From: Bacteroidales bacterium
Lineage (GTDB): Bacteria > Bacteroidota > Bacteroidia > Bacteroidales > VadinHA17
Direction of reading: 5' to 3'
Assembly (NCBI GenBank): GCA_016715075.1
Contig: JADKBK010000005.1
Location: 226,857-290,856, forward strand
Length of the DNA: 64,000 nt
Positions 54,444 to 62,742 of this stretch are shown here, in pieces. Numbering within the stretch: position 1 is the stretch's first letter; every line of letters starts with the position of its first letter. The notes beneath the pieces were generated by a model that searched no databases, was not told the origin of the DNA, and saw only the letters and a list, made by a program, of their open reading frames with translations. The translations under genes and the position numbers were made by a program.

Positions 54444-55769
54444 ATGAAAAATACTCCGGTTGATTATGATGTTGTAAAGAGGAAGGTTGCTGAAAGCGGC
54501 TTGACAAACCTTGGCACAGCCACCATCAGGGAGATATTGAAGCTTGTCAGCCAGATTGAGCTGGAGACCGGGGTTAAATATGTCAGGATGGAGATGGGAG
54601 TACCAGGATTGCCATCCCCGCAGATTGCAATAGACGCTGAAATAGATTCACTCACAAAAGGAGTATCTGCTTATTATCCCAATATAGAAGGGATCACACC
54701 TCTCAAAGAGGAGACATCAAGGTTCGTTAAGCTTTTTCTGGACCTGGATATTGACCCCCGGGGATGTATTCCTACTGTTGGATCGATGATGGGTTCGATG
54801 GTCAGTTTTCTTGTTGCCAACCGGAATAACAGGACAAAGGAGGGAACTCTCTTTCTCGATCCGGGGTTTCCTGTACAGAAACAGCAGGTGAAAATGCTTG
54901 GTCATGATTATTACTCCTTCGATATATATGAACACAGGGGGGCAAAGCTCCACGAGAAGCTTGAATCTTTTCTCGTCACAGGAAAGATATCTTCAATCCT
55001 GTATTCGAATCCCAATAACCCGACATGGATGTGTCTTAATGATGAAGAACTTGAAATCATAGGTGAACTTTCAAGAAAATATGATGTTATCGTTATTGAA
55101 GACCTGGCTTATTTCGGAATGGATTTCAGGAAAGACTTCTCTGTTCCTGGCGAAGCTCCGTTTCAGCCAACTGTAGGAAAATACACGGATGATTATATCA
55201 TTCTTGTATCGAGTTCGAAAATTTTCAGTTATGCAGGACAAAGAATTGGGATGATGGCAATTTCTGATCACTTATATGACAGGCAATATCCCGACCTTCT
55301 AAGATATTACTCCACGGATAAGTTTGGCCATTCCATGGTTTACGGAGCCTTGTATGGATTATCTGCCGGAGTGACCCATTCGACTCAGTTTGGTCTGGCA
55401 ACCTTGCTTAAGGCAGTTAATGACGGCACCTATAAATTTATGGACGAGGTTCGGGAATATGGTGAGAAGGCGCATATTATGAAATCTCTTTTCACAGCAA
55501 ACGGATTTGAGATCCCATATGACATGGACCTGGAAGAGCCTCTTGCCGATGGATTCTATTTCACAATATCATATCCCGGAATGACAAGTACACTGTTGCT
55601 TGAGGAGCTTCTCTGTTACGGGATCAGTGCAATATCACTTGAAATTACAGGGAGTAAAAGGAATGATGGTCTGAGAGCATGTGTCTCGCATGTGTCAAGG
55701 AATCAGTTTGGAGATCTTGAGTCTCGTTTAAAAATGTTTAATAATGATCATCCTGTTAAAAAGAACTAA
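54444..55769 (+). CDS. PLP-dependent aminotransferase, class I/II
   Basis: 441 residues. Fold-type-I aminotransferase features: SAYYPNIEGITPLKEE, the segment YSNPNNPTWMCL, VIVIEDLAYFGMD, the PLP lysine in VSSSKIFSYAGQR near residue 262, and a late GLRACVSHVS. It would turn an amino acid into its 2-oxoacid, the substrate of the ferredoxin oxidoreductase encoded 12 bp downstream. The amino acid is not predictable from sequence; branched-chain or aromatic types fit the neighbours. Confidence 0.88.
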   Translation: MKNTPVDYDVVKRKVAESGLTNLGTATIREILKLVSQIELETGVKYVRMEMGVPGLPSPQIAIDAEIDSLTKGVSAYYPNIEGITPLKEETSRFVKLFLDLDIDPRGCIPTVGSMMGSMVSFLVANRNNRTKEGTLFLDPGFPVQKQQVKMLGHDYYSFDIYEHRGAKLHEKLESFLVTGKISSILYSNPNNPTWMCLNDEELEIIGELSRKYDVIVIEDLAYFGMDFRKDFSVPGEAPFQPTVGKYTDDYIILVSSSKIFSYAGQRIGMMAISDHLYDRQYPDLLRYYSTDKFGHSMVYGALYGLSAGVTHSTQFGLATLLKAVNDGTYKFMDEVREYGEKAHIMKSLFTANGFEIPYDMDLEEPLADGFYFTISYPGMTSTLLLEELLCYGISAISLEITGSKRNDGLRACVSHVSRNQFGDLESRLKMFNNDHPVKKN

Positions 55770-55780
55770 TATCATTATGT

Positions 55781-56005
55781 ATGGCAAAGATTAGGGGAAG
55801 CATAGTAGTTAATGTTGAGCGGTGTAAAGGATGTGAGGTATGTATGGTTTCATGTCCCACAGGAACTATAGCAATGGCTAAGGAGGTGAACGGAAAGGGA
55901 TACAATTATGCATTTCCGGCTAATCCTGACCTGTGTATCGGTTGTGCAAGTTGTGCCATGGGTTGTCTTGACGGAGTTATAGCAGTTTATAAAACAAAAA
56001 TATAG
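55781..56005 (+). CDS. 2-oxoacid:ferredoxin oxidoreductase, delta subunit (2[4Fe-4S] ferredoxin)
   Basis: 74 residues with two complete [4Fe-4S] motifs: CKGCEVCMVSCP (Cys15, 18, 21, 25) and CIGCASCAMGC (Cys52, 55, 58, 62). It is the electron-carrying subunit of a four-subunit oxidoreductase (delta-alpha-beta-gamma), as in VOR/KOR complexes. It begins 11 bp after the aminotransferase and ends 7 bp before the alpha gene. Confidence 0.92.
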   Translation: MAKIRGSIVVNVERCKGCEVCMVSCPTGTIAMAKEVNGKGYNYAFPANPDLCIGCASCAMGCLDGVIAVYKTKI

Positions 56006-56012
56006 GCATCCA

Positions 56013-57083
56013 ATGGAAAAGGAATTAAGATTGATGAAGGGTAATGAGGCTGTAGCTGAAGCTGCCATTCGTGCCGGTGCCGATGGCTATTTTGGTTACC
56101 CTATCACACCGCAGAGTGAGATACTGGAGTACCTTATGGAAGCTAATCCGGAGGAGACCACAGGGATGATAGTATTACAGGCCGAAAGTGAGGTTGCTGC
56201 AATAAATATGGTCTATGGCGGTGCAGGTTGCGGAAAGAAGGTTCTTACCTCATCCTCTTCTCCCGGTATCAGCCTTAAACAGGAAGGGATATCTTATATA
56301 GCAGGGGCGGAACTCCCATGTCTAATTGTAAACGTGGTAAGGGGCGGACCGGGTCTTGGAACTATCCAGCCGGCACAGTCAGACTATTTTCAGTCTGTAA
56401 AGGGAGGCGGACATGGCGATTATAAAATGATAGTCCTGGCACCTGCTTCTGTTCAGGAGATGGCTGATTTTGTGGATCTTGGATTTGAGCTGGCTTTTAA
56501 ATACCGGACCCCGGTAATGATGCTTTCCGACGGTGCAATAGGCCAGATGATGGAAAAGGTTTATCTGAGCCCGCAGAAAAAAAGAATGACAACCTTTCCG
56601 GATTGGGCAACAACAGGCAAGAAGGCCACGAGGCCCAGGAATATTATTACCTCTCTTGACCTTGAATCCAATGGACAGGAAATCTTTATACAGAAACTTC
56701 AGGATAAGTATAACCTGATAAAGGAGCAGGAGGTAAGATACCAGGAATTTCAGACTGAAGATGCTGAATACCTTCTTGTAGCTTATGGTACAAGTGCAAG
56801 GGTCTGCCAGAAATCAGTCCAGATTGCCAGGGCACAAGGACTCAGGGTAGGATTGTTGAGACCAATAACACTTTTCCCCTTCCCTTCAAAGCGTATCAAT
56901 GAGCTGGCTGATCATCTGAAAGGAATTTTATCTGTCGAGATGAGCGCAGGACAAATGGTTGAAGATGTACTTCTTTCAGTAAACGGAAAGGTACCTGTCA
57001 GGCATTATGGCCGGAACGGAGGCATTATTACAACACCTGAGGAGGTGGTTGAAAATCTGAAATCAATATTTATCGAGGCTTAA
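56013..57083 (+). CDS. vorB: 2-oxoacid:ferredoxin oxidoreductase, alpha subunit (VorB/KorA type)
   Basis: 356 residues. Family segments: GYPITPQSEILEYL, QAESEVAAINMVYGGAG, TSSSSPGISLKQEG and VNVVRGGPGLGT, with the C-terminal transketolase-like part DAEYLLVAYGTSARV. With beta and gamma it oxidises a 2-oxoacid and CoA to acyl-CoA and CO2 while reducing ferredoxin. The VorB-like sequence and the neighbouring genes favour branched-chain or aromatic 2-oxoacids, but 2-oxoglutarate cannot be excluded. It is 3 bp from the beta subunit gene. Confidence 0.92.
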   Translation: MEKELRLMKGNEAVAEAAIRAGADGYFGYPITPQSEILEYLMEANPEETTGMIVLQAESEVAAINMVYGGAGCGKKVLTSSSSPGISLKQEGISYIAGAELPCLIVNVVRGGPGLGTIQPAQSDYFQSVKGGGHGDYKMIVLAPASVQEMADFVDLGFELAFKYRTPVMMLSDGAIGQMMEKVYLSPQKKRMTTFPDWATTGKKATRPRNIITSLDLESNGQEIFIQKLQDKYNLIKEQEVRYQEFQTEDAEYLLVAYGTSARVCQKSVQIARAQGLRVGLLRPITLFPFPSKRINELADHLKGILSVEMSAGQMVEDVLLSVNGKVPVRHYGRNGGIITTPEEVVENLKSIFIEA

Positions 57084-57085
57084 CT

Positions 57086-57865
57086 ATGTTTGAAATTGCA
57101 GGAATAAGGGAAATTGTTAAGCCGGAAAATCTGGCTTACAGGAAATCAGACTTGTTGACAGAAAATGTTATGTCATACTGCCCCGGTTGCGGGCATGGAA
57201 CAGTTCACAGGATACTTGCAGAGGTTATTGACGAACTGGGCCTTCAATCAGATACTATCGGTGTTTCCCCTGTGGGATGCTCCGTCCTCATGTATAACTA
57301 TATTGATGTTGATATACAACAGGCGGCTCACGGAAGGGCTCCTGCTGTCGCAACAGCTATCAAGAGGCTTCTTCCGGAAAAATTTGTCTTTACATACCAG
57401 GGTGATGGTGACCTGGCTGCAATTGGAACTGCAGAAACTATTCATGCCTGTAACAGGGGAGAGAACATCCTGATGCTCTTCATCAATAACGGCATATACG
57501 GAATGACCGGTGGCCAGATGGCCCCGACAACACTCGTGGGAATGAAATCCTCCACATCACCCGCTGGCAGGATCGCCAAAACGATGGGGAGTCCCCTTAA
57601 GATGACAGATATCGTGGCTACTCTACCCGGGACATATTATGTCACCAGGCAGAGCGTACATACACCGGCAAATGTCAGGAAAACCAAAAAAGCAATCAGA
57701 AAAGCCGTTCAGTACCAGAAACTTGACCGTGGAACATGTTTCATTGAAATCGTCTCAAATTGCCCTTCAGGATGGAAGATGACCCCAGTACAATCGAATA
57801 AATGGATGGAGGAGACAATGTTCCCTGTATACCCTCTTGGAGATCTGAAAACTCCGGAAGAATAA
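57086..57865 (+). CDS. 2-oxoacid:ferredoxin oxidoreductase, beta subunit (TPP-binding)
   Basis: 259 residues. A cluster motif YCPGCGHG (residues 31-38) and Cys65 in VGCSVLMYN provide [4Fe-4S] ligands. Thiamine diphosphate binding is seen in YQGDGDLAAIGTAE (106-109) and NNGIYGMTGGQ. Size and motifs are normal. It forms the catalytic core with the alpha subunit; genes are almost contiguous. Confidence 0.93.
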   Translation: MFEIAGIREIVKPENLAYRKSDLLTENVMSYCPGCGHGTVHRILAEVIDELGLQSDTIGVSPVGCSVLMYNYIDVDIQQAAHGRAPAVATAIKRLLPEKFVFTYQGDGDLAAIGTAETIHACNRGENILMLFINNGIYGMTGGQMAPTTLVGMKSSTSPAGRIAKTMGSPLKMTDIVATLPGTYYVTRQSVHTPANVRKTKKAIRKAVQYQKLDRGTCFIEIVSNCPSGWKMTPVQSNKWMEETMFPVYPLGDLKTPEE

Positions 57866-57895
57866 TCTTTCTAACAATAATGTAATCATCAGAAA

Positions 57896-58450
57896 ATGAC
57901 TGAAGAAATTATTATAGCCGGCTTTGGAGGACAGGGAGTTCTGTCGATGGGAAAAATTATGGCATATTCCGCAGTGATGCAGGACATGGAAGTAAGCTGG
58001 ATGCCATCATATGGGCCTGAGATGAGAGGCGGAACCGCCAATGTTACAGTAATATTAAGCGATGAAAGTATAAGCTCTCCCATTGTAAGACATTTCGATA
58101 CTGCAATTATTCTTAATCAGCAGTCACTCGATAAATTTGAGAGTTCAATCAAGCCGGGGGGTGTACTGATCTACGATACTAACGGTATCACACGACATCC
58201 TGAAAGAAAAGATATCACTGTTTACCGGGTCAATGCAACAGATGCAGCAGTTAAGATGAACAATGTCAAGATTTTCAATATGATTGTGCTGGGAGGCTTC
58301 ATAAAGGTCAAACCCATCATTAAACTTGAAAATGTTATCAGGGGATTGAAGAAATCACTTCCTGAACGAAATCATAGTCTCATCCCTCTTAATGAAAAAG
58401 CTCTTATCAGGGGAGAAGAGATAATTACAGAAGTTCAAAGGGCTGAATAA
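57896..58450 (+). CDS. 2-oxoacid:ferredoxin oxidoreductase, gamma subunit
   Basis: 184 residues with the family start IIIAGFGGQGVLSMGKIMA, then SWMPSYGPEMRGGTANVTV and a LGGFIKVKP segment. It completes the four-gene complex and ends the rightward operon. It converges with nadD 41 bp further on; no strong hairpin terminator was seen in the gap. Confidence 0.92.
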   Translation: MTEEIIIAGFGGQGVLSMGKIMAYSAVMQDMEVSWMPSYGPEMRGGTANVTVILSDESISSPIVRHFDTAIILNQQSLDKFESSIKPGGVLIYDTNGITRHPERKDITVYRVNATDAAVKMNNVKIFNMIVLGGFIKVKPIIKLENVIRGLKKSLPERNHSLIPLNEKALIRGEEIITEVQRAE

Positions 58451-58491
58451 ATCTAAACTAAAAATCCCGCACTGAGCCGCGCGATCGTGGT

Positions 58492-59088
58492 TTATTTCTC
58501 GTAAAAATGCATCTCCCTGATGTATTTCCAGACAGGCGGATGGAGGAAGTATGACATATCTTTACCGTGTTTGATCCCGTTTCTGATAAAGGTGCCTGAA
58601 ATATCCATCCTTGGAGCGTTTGCCAGGTGGATCTCCGCTGTTGCAAGAATATGATCAAGAAGGGCTGAAGATGGTTTAACCGTACCGGGTCGGGGATAAT
58701 AATAAATAGGATATTTACTTATCAGCTCTTCAATATTCTTCCACTTATGGAGTGTATACAGGTTATCTTCACCCATTACCAGGCAGAATTCATGCCCGGG
58801 ATGTTTTTCCCCGAGGAAGGTGAGTGTATCAATCGTATATGAAGGAAGAGCCATACTGAATTCAACATCTGATGCTTTCAGCGTGTCACTGTCACCTATG
58901 GCAAGCTGTGCCATGTAAAGGCGCTGATGATCTGCCAGCAGTGTATCTTTCTTTTTCAATGGATTCTGAGGACTCACAACAAACCATACCTGTTTAAGCC
59001 CTGTAAATTCTGTCATGTACCCTGCAATGGCTAAATGCCCTATATGAACAGGATTAAATGATCCGAAGTAAAGACCAATCTTAGCCAT
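58492..59088 (-). CDS. nadD: Nicotinate-nucleotide adenylyltransferase
   Basis: 198 residues. Nucleotidyltransferase motif GLYFGSFNPVHIGHLAIA at the N-terminus and the C-terminal ISGTFIRNGIKHG (the SxTxxR-type motif). The enzyme makes nicotinate adenine dinucleotide for NAD synthesis. It is the last gene of yicC-gmk-nadD, 14 bp after gmk, an order that is common in Bacteroidota. Confidence 0.95.
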   Translation of the reverse strand: MAKIGLYFGSFNPVHIGHLAIAGYMTEFTGLKQVWFVVSPQNPLKKKDTLLADHQRLYMAQLAIGDSDTLKASDVEFSMALPSYTIDTLTFLGEKHPGHEFCLVMGEDNLYTLHKWKNIEELISKYPIYYYPRPGTVKPSSALLDHILATAEIHLANAPRMDISGTFIRNGIKHGKDMSYFLHPPVWKYIREMHFYEK

Positions 59089-59102
59089 CCGGTTTTATAA
59101 TA

Positions 59103-59669
59103 TTAATCTTCAAGAAATGATGTAACAATTTTAATGGCCTCTTCCTTTGCATTATCCAGATAGCGGTTTATCAGGACAGTATCGAACTGATTGGCAAATT
59201 CCATCTCCTCTTCTGCTTTACCAACCCGCATTTTTATTTTCTCAGGTTTATCTGTACCACGCTTAATGAGCCTGTTTTCGAGCTCGTCAACCGATGGAGG
59301 TATTATGAATATGGCAATTGATTTTGTGCCAAATATCTTTTTCAGACTTAATCCGCCTTTTACATCCACATCAAAAATCACATGCTTACCAGCTGACCAT
59401 ATTCTTTCAATTTCAGATTTAAGTGTTCCATAAAGAAGATCCTTGTATACCTCTTCCCATTCAACGAATTCATTGTTTTCAATCTTTCTCCTGAATTCGG
59501 GGACTGACAAAAAGAAATAGTCAATGCCATCCATCTCATTTCCCCTTGGAGCTCTTGTGGTTGCAGAGATTGAAAAGGCGAGATTCAACCCGCTGTCGAG
59601 AAGGTGTTTTACTATAGTTGTTTTTCCTGCACCCGATGGCGCTGATAATATCACCAGTTTTCCTTCCAT
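59103..59669 (-). CDS. gmk: Guanylate kinase
   Basis: 188 residues. P-loop ILSAPSGAGKTTIVKHLL, GMP-binding ISATTRAPRGNEMDGIDYFF, and VIFDVDVKGGLSLKK. It phosphorylates GMP to GDP. Normal length. It lies between yicC and nadD, with an 8-bp tandem array in the yicC-gmk gap just upstream of its start. Confidence 0.96.
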   Translation of the reverse strand: MEGKLVILSAPSGAGKTTIVKHLLDSGLNLAFSISATTRAPRGNEMDGIDYFFLSVPEFRRKIENNEFVEWEEVYKDLLYGTLKSEIERIWSAGKHVIFDVDVKGGLSLKKIFGTKSIAIFIIPPSVDELENRLIKRGTDKPEKIKMRVGKAEEEMEFANQFDTVLINRYLDNAKEEAIKIVTSFLED

Positions 59670-59762
59670 TTCCTTTTATTTCATCTTTAACCCATTCACT
59701 TTATTGCCCTGCGCTTCACCCTGCGCCCTGCGCCCTTGCGCCATTGTGCCATTGTGCCTTTG

Positions 59763-59850
59763 CGCCCTTACGCCCTTGCGCCCTTACGCCCTTACGCCCT
59801 TGCGCCCTTACGCCCTTGCGCCCTTACGCCCTTACGCCCTTGCGCCCTTC
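59763..59850. repeat. Tandem repeat, 8-bp unit CGCCCTTR, 11 copies
   Basis: Eleven contiguous 8-bp units, ending in A, G, A, A, G, A, G, A, A, G and C in order. A less regular GCGCC/TGCC stretch from about 59706 to 59762 leads into it. It lies between the yicC stop and the gmk start, so it would be transcribed as part of the leader of gmk. Reading frames through it are pure repeats and are not genes. Confidence 0.92.
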
Positions 59851-59854
59851 CCCC

Positions 59855-60730
59855 CTACAATATATTCATCGTCTGTTCCTTGATCTTCTCAAGGTCATCC
59901 TTCATCATTACAACAAGTTTCTGAATCGAAGCATCATTAGCTTTGGAACCGATTGTATTTATCTCCCGGCCAATCTCCTGGGCTATGAAATTCAGAATCT
60001 TTCCATTGGGAGAAGGAGTATTCATTGTCTCGAGGAAATATTCACAATGGGTTTTCAGTCTTACTTTTTCCTCGTTAATATCAAATTTCTCCAGAAAGAA
60101 GATGAGTTCCTGTTCAAATCTGTTTTTATCGACATTTTCCTTTCCCACGTTCTCCTCAAGGAGTGCCAGTAGTTTTTCCCTGACTTTTACGATTCTTCCC
60201 TGTTCGAAATCACCCACAGACTTAAGCATCAACAAAATATTCCCGATAGATTTTTTTAGATCATTCATTATTGAAATGCCCTCCTCAATCCTGTACTGGT
60301 CAAGCATATCTATCGATTCGGCAATCCTGCCCTTTACAATTTCCCATTCGTCTTCCGGGATCTCCTGTTTCTCTGTTTTAAGAGTATCGGGAAGCTTCAT
60401 TATTGCGGTGAATATCTGATCATCAAGATTGATCTGAAGATCTGAAGCTATCTCTTTAAACTGTCTGTAATAATTCTTAACCACATTTTTATTGATTACA
60501 GTGGTAACCTCCTCATCGAGCATGTCAAAGAAGATAGTGAGGTCAATTTTACCCCTGTCAAGTTTCTGGCTGACCAGGTTTCTGATCTCAGGTTCCTTTT
60601 CTTTAAATAGCCAGGGAAATTTTGTATTCAGATCAAGCTGTTTGGAGTTCAGTGATTTTATCTCTATTGTTACTTTTTTCTGAGGTGTCTCAGCTATTGC
60701 TTTTCCGTACCCGGTCATTGATTTTATCAT
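59855..60730 (-). CDS. yicC: YicC-family endoribonuclease-like protein
   Basis: 291 residues, the usual size. The family start MIKSMTGYGKA and the ending FIAQEIGREINTIGSKANDASIQ with a following KDDLEKIKEQTMN are diagnostic. The middle is a coiled-coil-rich region. YicC proteins are cytoplasmic RNases. It heads the leftward unit yicC-gmk-nadD. Confidence 0.94.
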   Translation of the reverse strand: MIKSMTGYGKAIAETPQKKVTIEIKSLNSKQLDLNTKFPWLFKEKEPEIRNLVSQKLDRGKIDLTIFFDMLDEEVTTVINKNVVKNYYRQFKEIASDLQINLDDQIFTAIMKLPDTLKTEKQEIPEDEWEIVKGRIAESIDMLDQYRIEEGISIMNDLKKSIGNILLMLKSVGDFEQGRIVKVREKLLALLEENVGKENVDKNRFEQELIFFLEKFDINEEKVRLKTHCEYFLETMNTPSPNGKILNFIAQEIGREINTIGSKANDASIQKLVVMMKDDLEKIKEQTMNIL

Positions 60731-60928
60731 CTGACTTGAATTAGTATAGTGTTATGGATAATCGGTGTGCAAGTTACACATTCTCATCATATTTAACAAC
60801 TCTGCTGTTCTTCCAACTTCCTGATTTGTAGTACATGAAAGATATAACGGATACGGGATCCCTGCCGAGGATCAGAACCGGAATCCACTAATTTTCAGTC
60901 TCCTGTGAAGATCATCAATTTTAAAATT

Positions 60929-62305
60929 TCAAAGCCTTTCCAGTCCGACTGTAAAATGTCTCATGATTGGTGCTTCCCATTTTATCCTGACACCCCTTGT
61001 GATTTTTTCTCTCCTCTCAAAAACCGTTTGCAGTGCTGCCGCAACATAATTCATATGATTGTTTGTATATACTCTTCTGGGAATAGCCAGCCTCAGCATT
61101 TCAAGGGCAGGATACCTGTTTTCCCTTGTGACAGGATCACGGTCAGCCATTAATGCCCCGATCTCTATCCCTCTGACACCACCTTCAATATACAATTCTA
61201 TAGCCAGAGTCTGAGCCGGAAATTCCTCCCTGGGTATGTGTGACAGAAATTTCTTCGCGTCTACAAAAATAGCATGTCCTCCGAATGGTTCAATTACATC
61301 TATCCCATACTCTTTTATCTTTGTCCCCAGCCAGGCAACCTGGTTAATCCGCGATTCAAGATAGTCATGCTCAGTACCCTCATATAATCCCTGGGCCAGT
61401 GCGGCCATATCTCTTCCTGACATGCCGCCATATGTTATAAATCCTTCATAAATAATGTTATAAGTTGAAGACTGGGTGAAGAGATCTTCATCCCTGAAGG
61501 CAATAAAACCACCCATATTTACAATTGCATCTTTTTTTGAGCTCATTGTCATACCATCTGCATAGGAGAACATTTCTCTTACAATTTCCCTTATCTCTTT
61601 GTCAGAATAGCCAGGCTCCCTGAGCTTTATGAAATAGGCATTCTCGGCAAATCGTGCACCATCTATTATAAACTTAATCTTATATTTTTTTGCCAGCCTT
61701 CCAACCTCTCTCAGGTTTTCCATGCTGACAGGTTGGCCTCCTGCAGTATTATTCGTGATAGTAACAATTATGCATGAGATTTTTTCTGCAGGTCTGCTCT
61801 TCAGTATAGTTTCGAGTCTGACTGTATCTACATTACCTTTGAAGGGATGGAAATGAGAAGTGTCAGAAGATATGTCAGCAGTGCAATCAACAGCCGTAGC
61901 CTTTCTGAATTCAATATGCCCCTTTGTAGTATCAAAATGTGAATTCCCGGGGACGATGTCCCCCTCTTTTACCAATACTGAAAACAGGACATTCTCTGCT
62001 GCTCTACCCTGGTGGGTCGGAAGAAAATAGCTGAACCCGGTTATATCTTTAATAGCCTCTTTAAGCAGGTAATATGAGGTAGCGCCAGCGTAGCTTTCAT
62101 CCCCGGTCATCATAGCTGACCATTGCCTGTCACTCATGGCTCCTGTACCCGAATCTGTAAGCAGATCAATAAAAACCTGTTCCGATTTCAGATTAAATAG
62201 ATTGAAGGAGGCAACTTCAATCCACTTTATACGTTGTTCTCTTGTGCTTCTGTATAGATTTTCAAACTATTTTATTTTAAATGGTTCTGTGAATGGTAAT
62301 TCCAT
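60929..62305 (-). CDS. tnaA: Tryptophanase (in-frame amber codon near the N-terminus)
   Basis: From an ATG at 62305 the frame reads MELPFTEPFKIK, then TAG (62267-62269), then FENLYRSTREQRIKWIEVA and a full tryptophanase of about 458 residues. Without readthrough the first ATG is at 62137. Family segments: DESYAGATSY, HQGRAAENVLF, SSKKDAIVNMGG (PLP lysine), IIDGARFAENAYF and IPRRVYT. Specificity positions are tryptophanase-like: HFDTT and GIEIG (Ile rather than Arg). It would split tryptophan to indole, pyruvate and ammonia. The stop may be a sequencing error or a real mutation. The gap to yicC (60731-60928) shows nothing else. Confidence 0.85.
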
Positions 62306-62742
62306 AATATCAATATATTAATGTCATTAAACTACTGTTCTTCTCATTATTTTGCTGATTTCCTCCTGACTCATTTATCTGAAAGCTGATTTGCAGATTA
62401 TTAACCGCATAGTCCCCAAGGCATTAGCTTAGAGGTCGCAAGTTGAAACTGCCGGAAAATATTTTCCTTCCCGGCAATAGTCAGGTTTGCGTTACCTGCG
62501 GTAAATACGAGTTGTTAATTAGACTGAAAAGGGGGTATTATCCAGGAAATTAAAAAAAGGTTTACCCGCAGATTTACCTTGATACAGGAAAGAAATCCCT
62601 GTTTTTGATATTTTTATATCTATCAGTCATGATATTTATCGTTATCAAATGAGAGACAATAGGATTGAAAATTATATTTGTAAAATTAAGTTTATTTTGT
62701 AATATATTCAACCGTATCTTGTTATCTATTAAAAGGAAAGTT
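62306..62742. other. Divergent intergenic region with paired segments
   Basis: Between the leftward tryptophanase and the rightward last gene. It contains a stem TGCCGG...CCGGCA (about 62450-62476), a long-range complementary pair CTGCGGTAAA near 62498 and TTTACCCGCAG near 62562, and ACAGG...CCTGT followed by T4 near 62585. No gene was seen. It may be a decayed repeat or a structured leader. Confidence 0.35.
62673..62680 (+). promoter_or_regulatory. Putative -7 box for the DUF3078-like gene
   Basis: TATATTTG matches TAnnTTTG, 62 bp before the chosen start at 62743. No clear -33 element. Tentative. Confidence 0.3.

Noticed and set aside
59524..60172. Open frames rich in ALAPLRPYALTPLRP on the plus strand
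   Set aside because: They cross the CGCCCTTR array and run antisense to gmk and yicC; repeat-driven, not genes.
62420..62460. tRNA-like string with AGAGGTCGCAAGTTGAAAC
   Set aside because: Looks a little like a T-arm, but no acceptor stem, D-arm or anticodon arm could be assembled.
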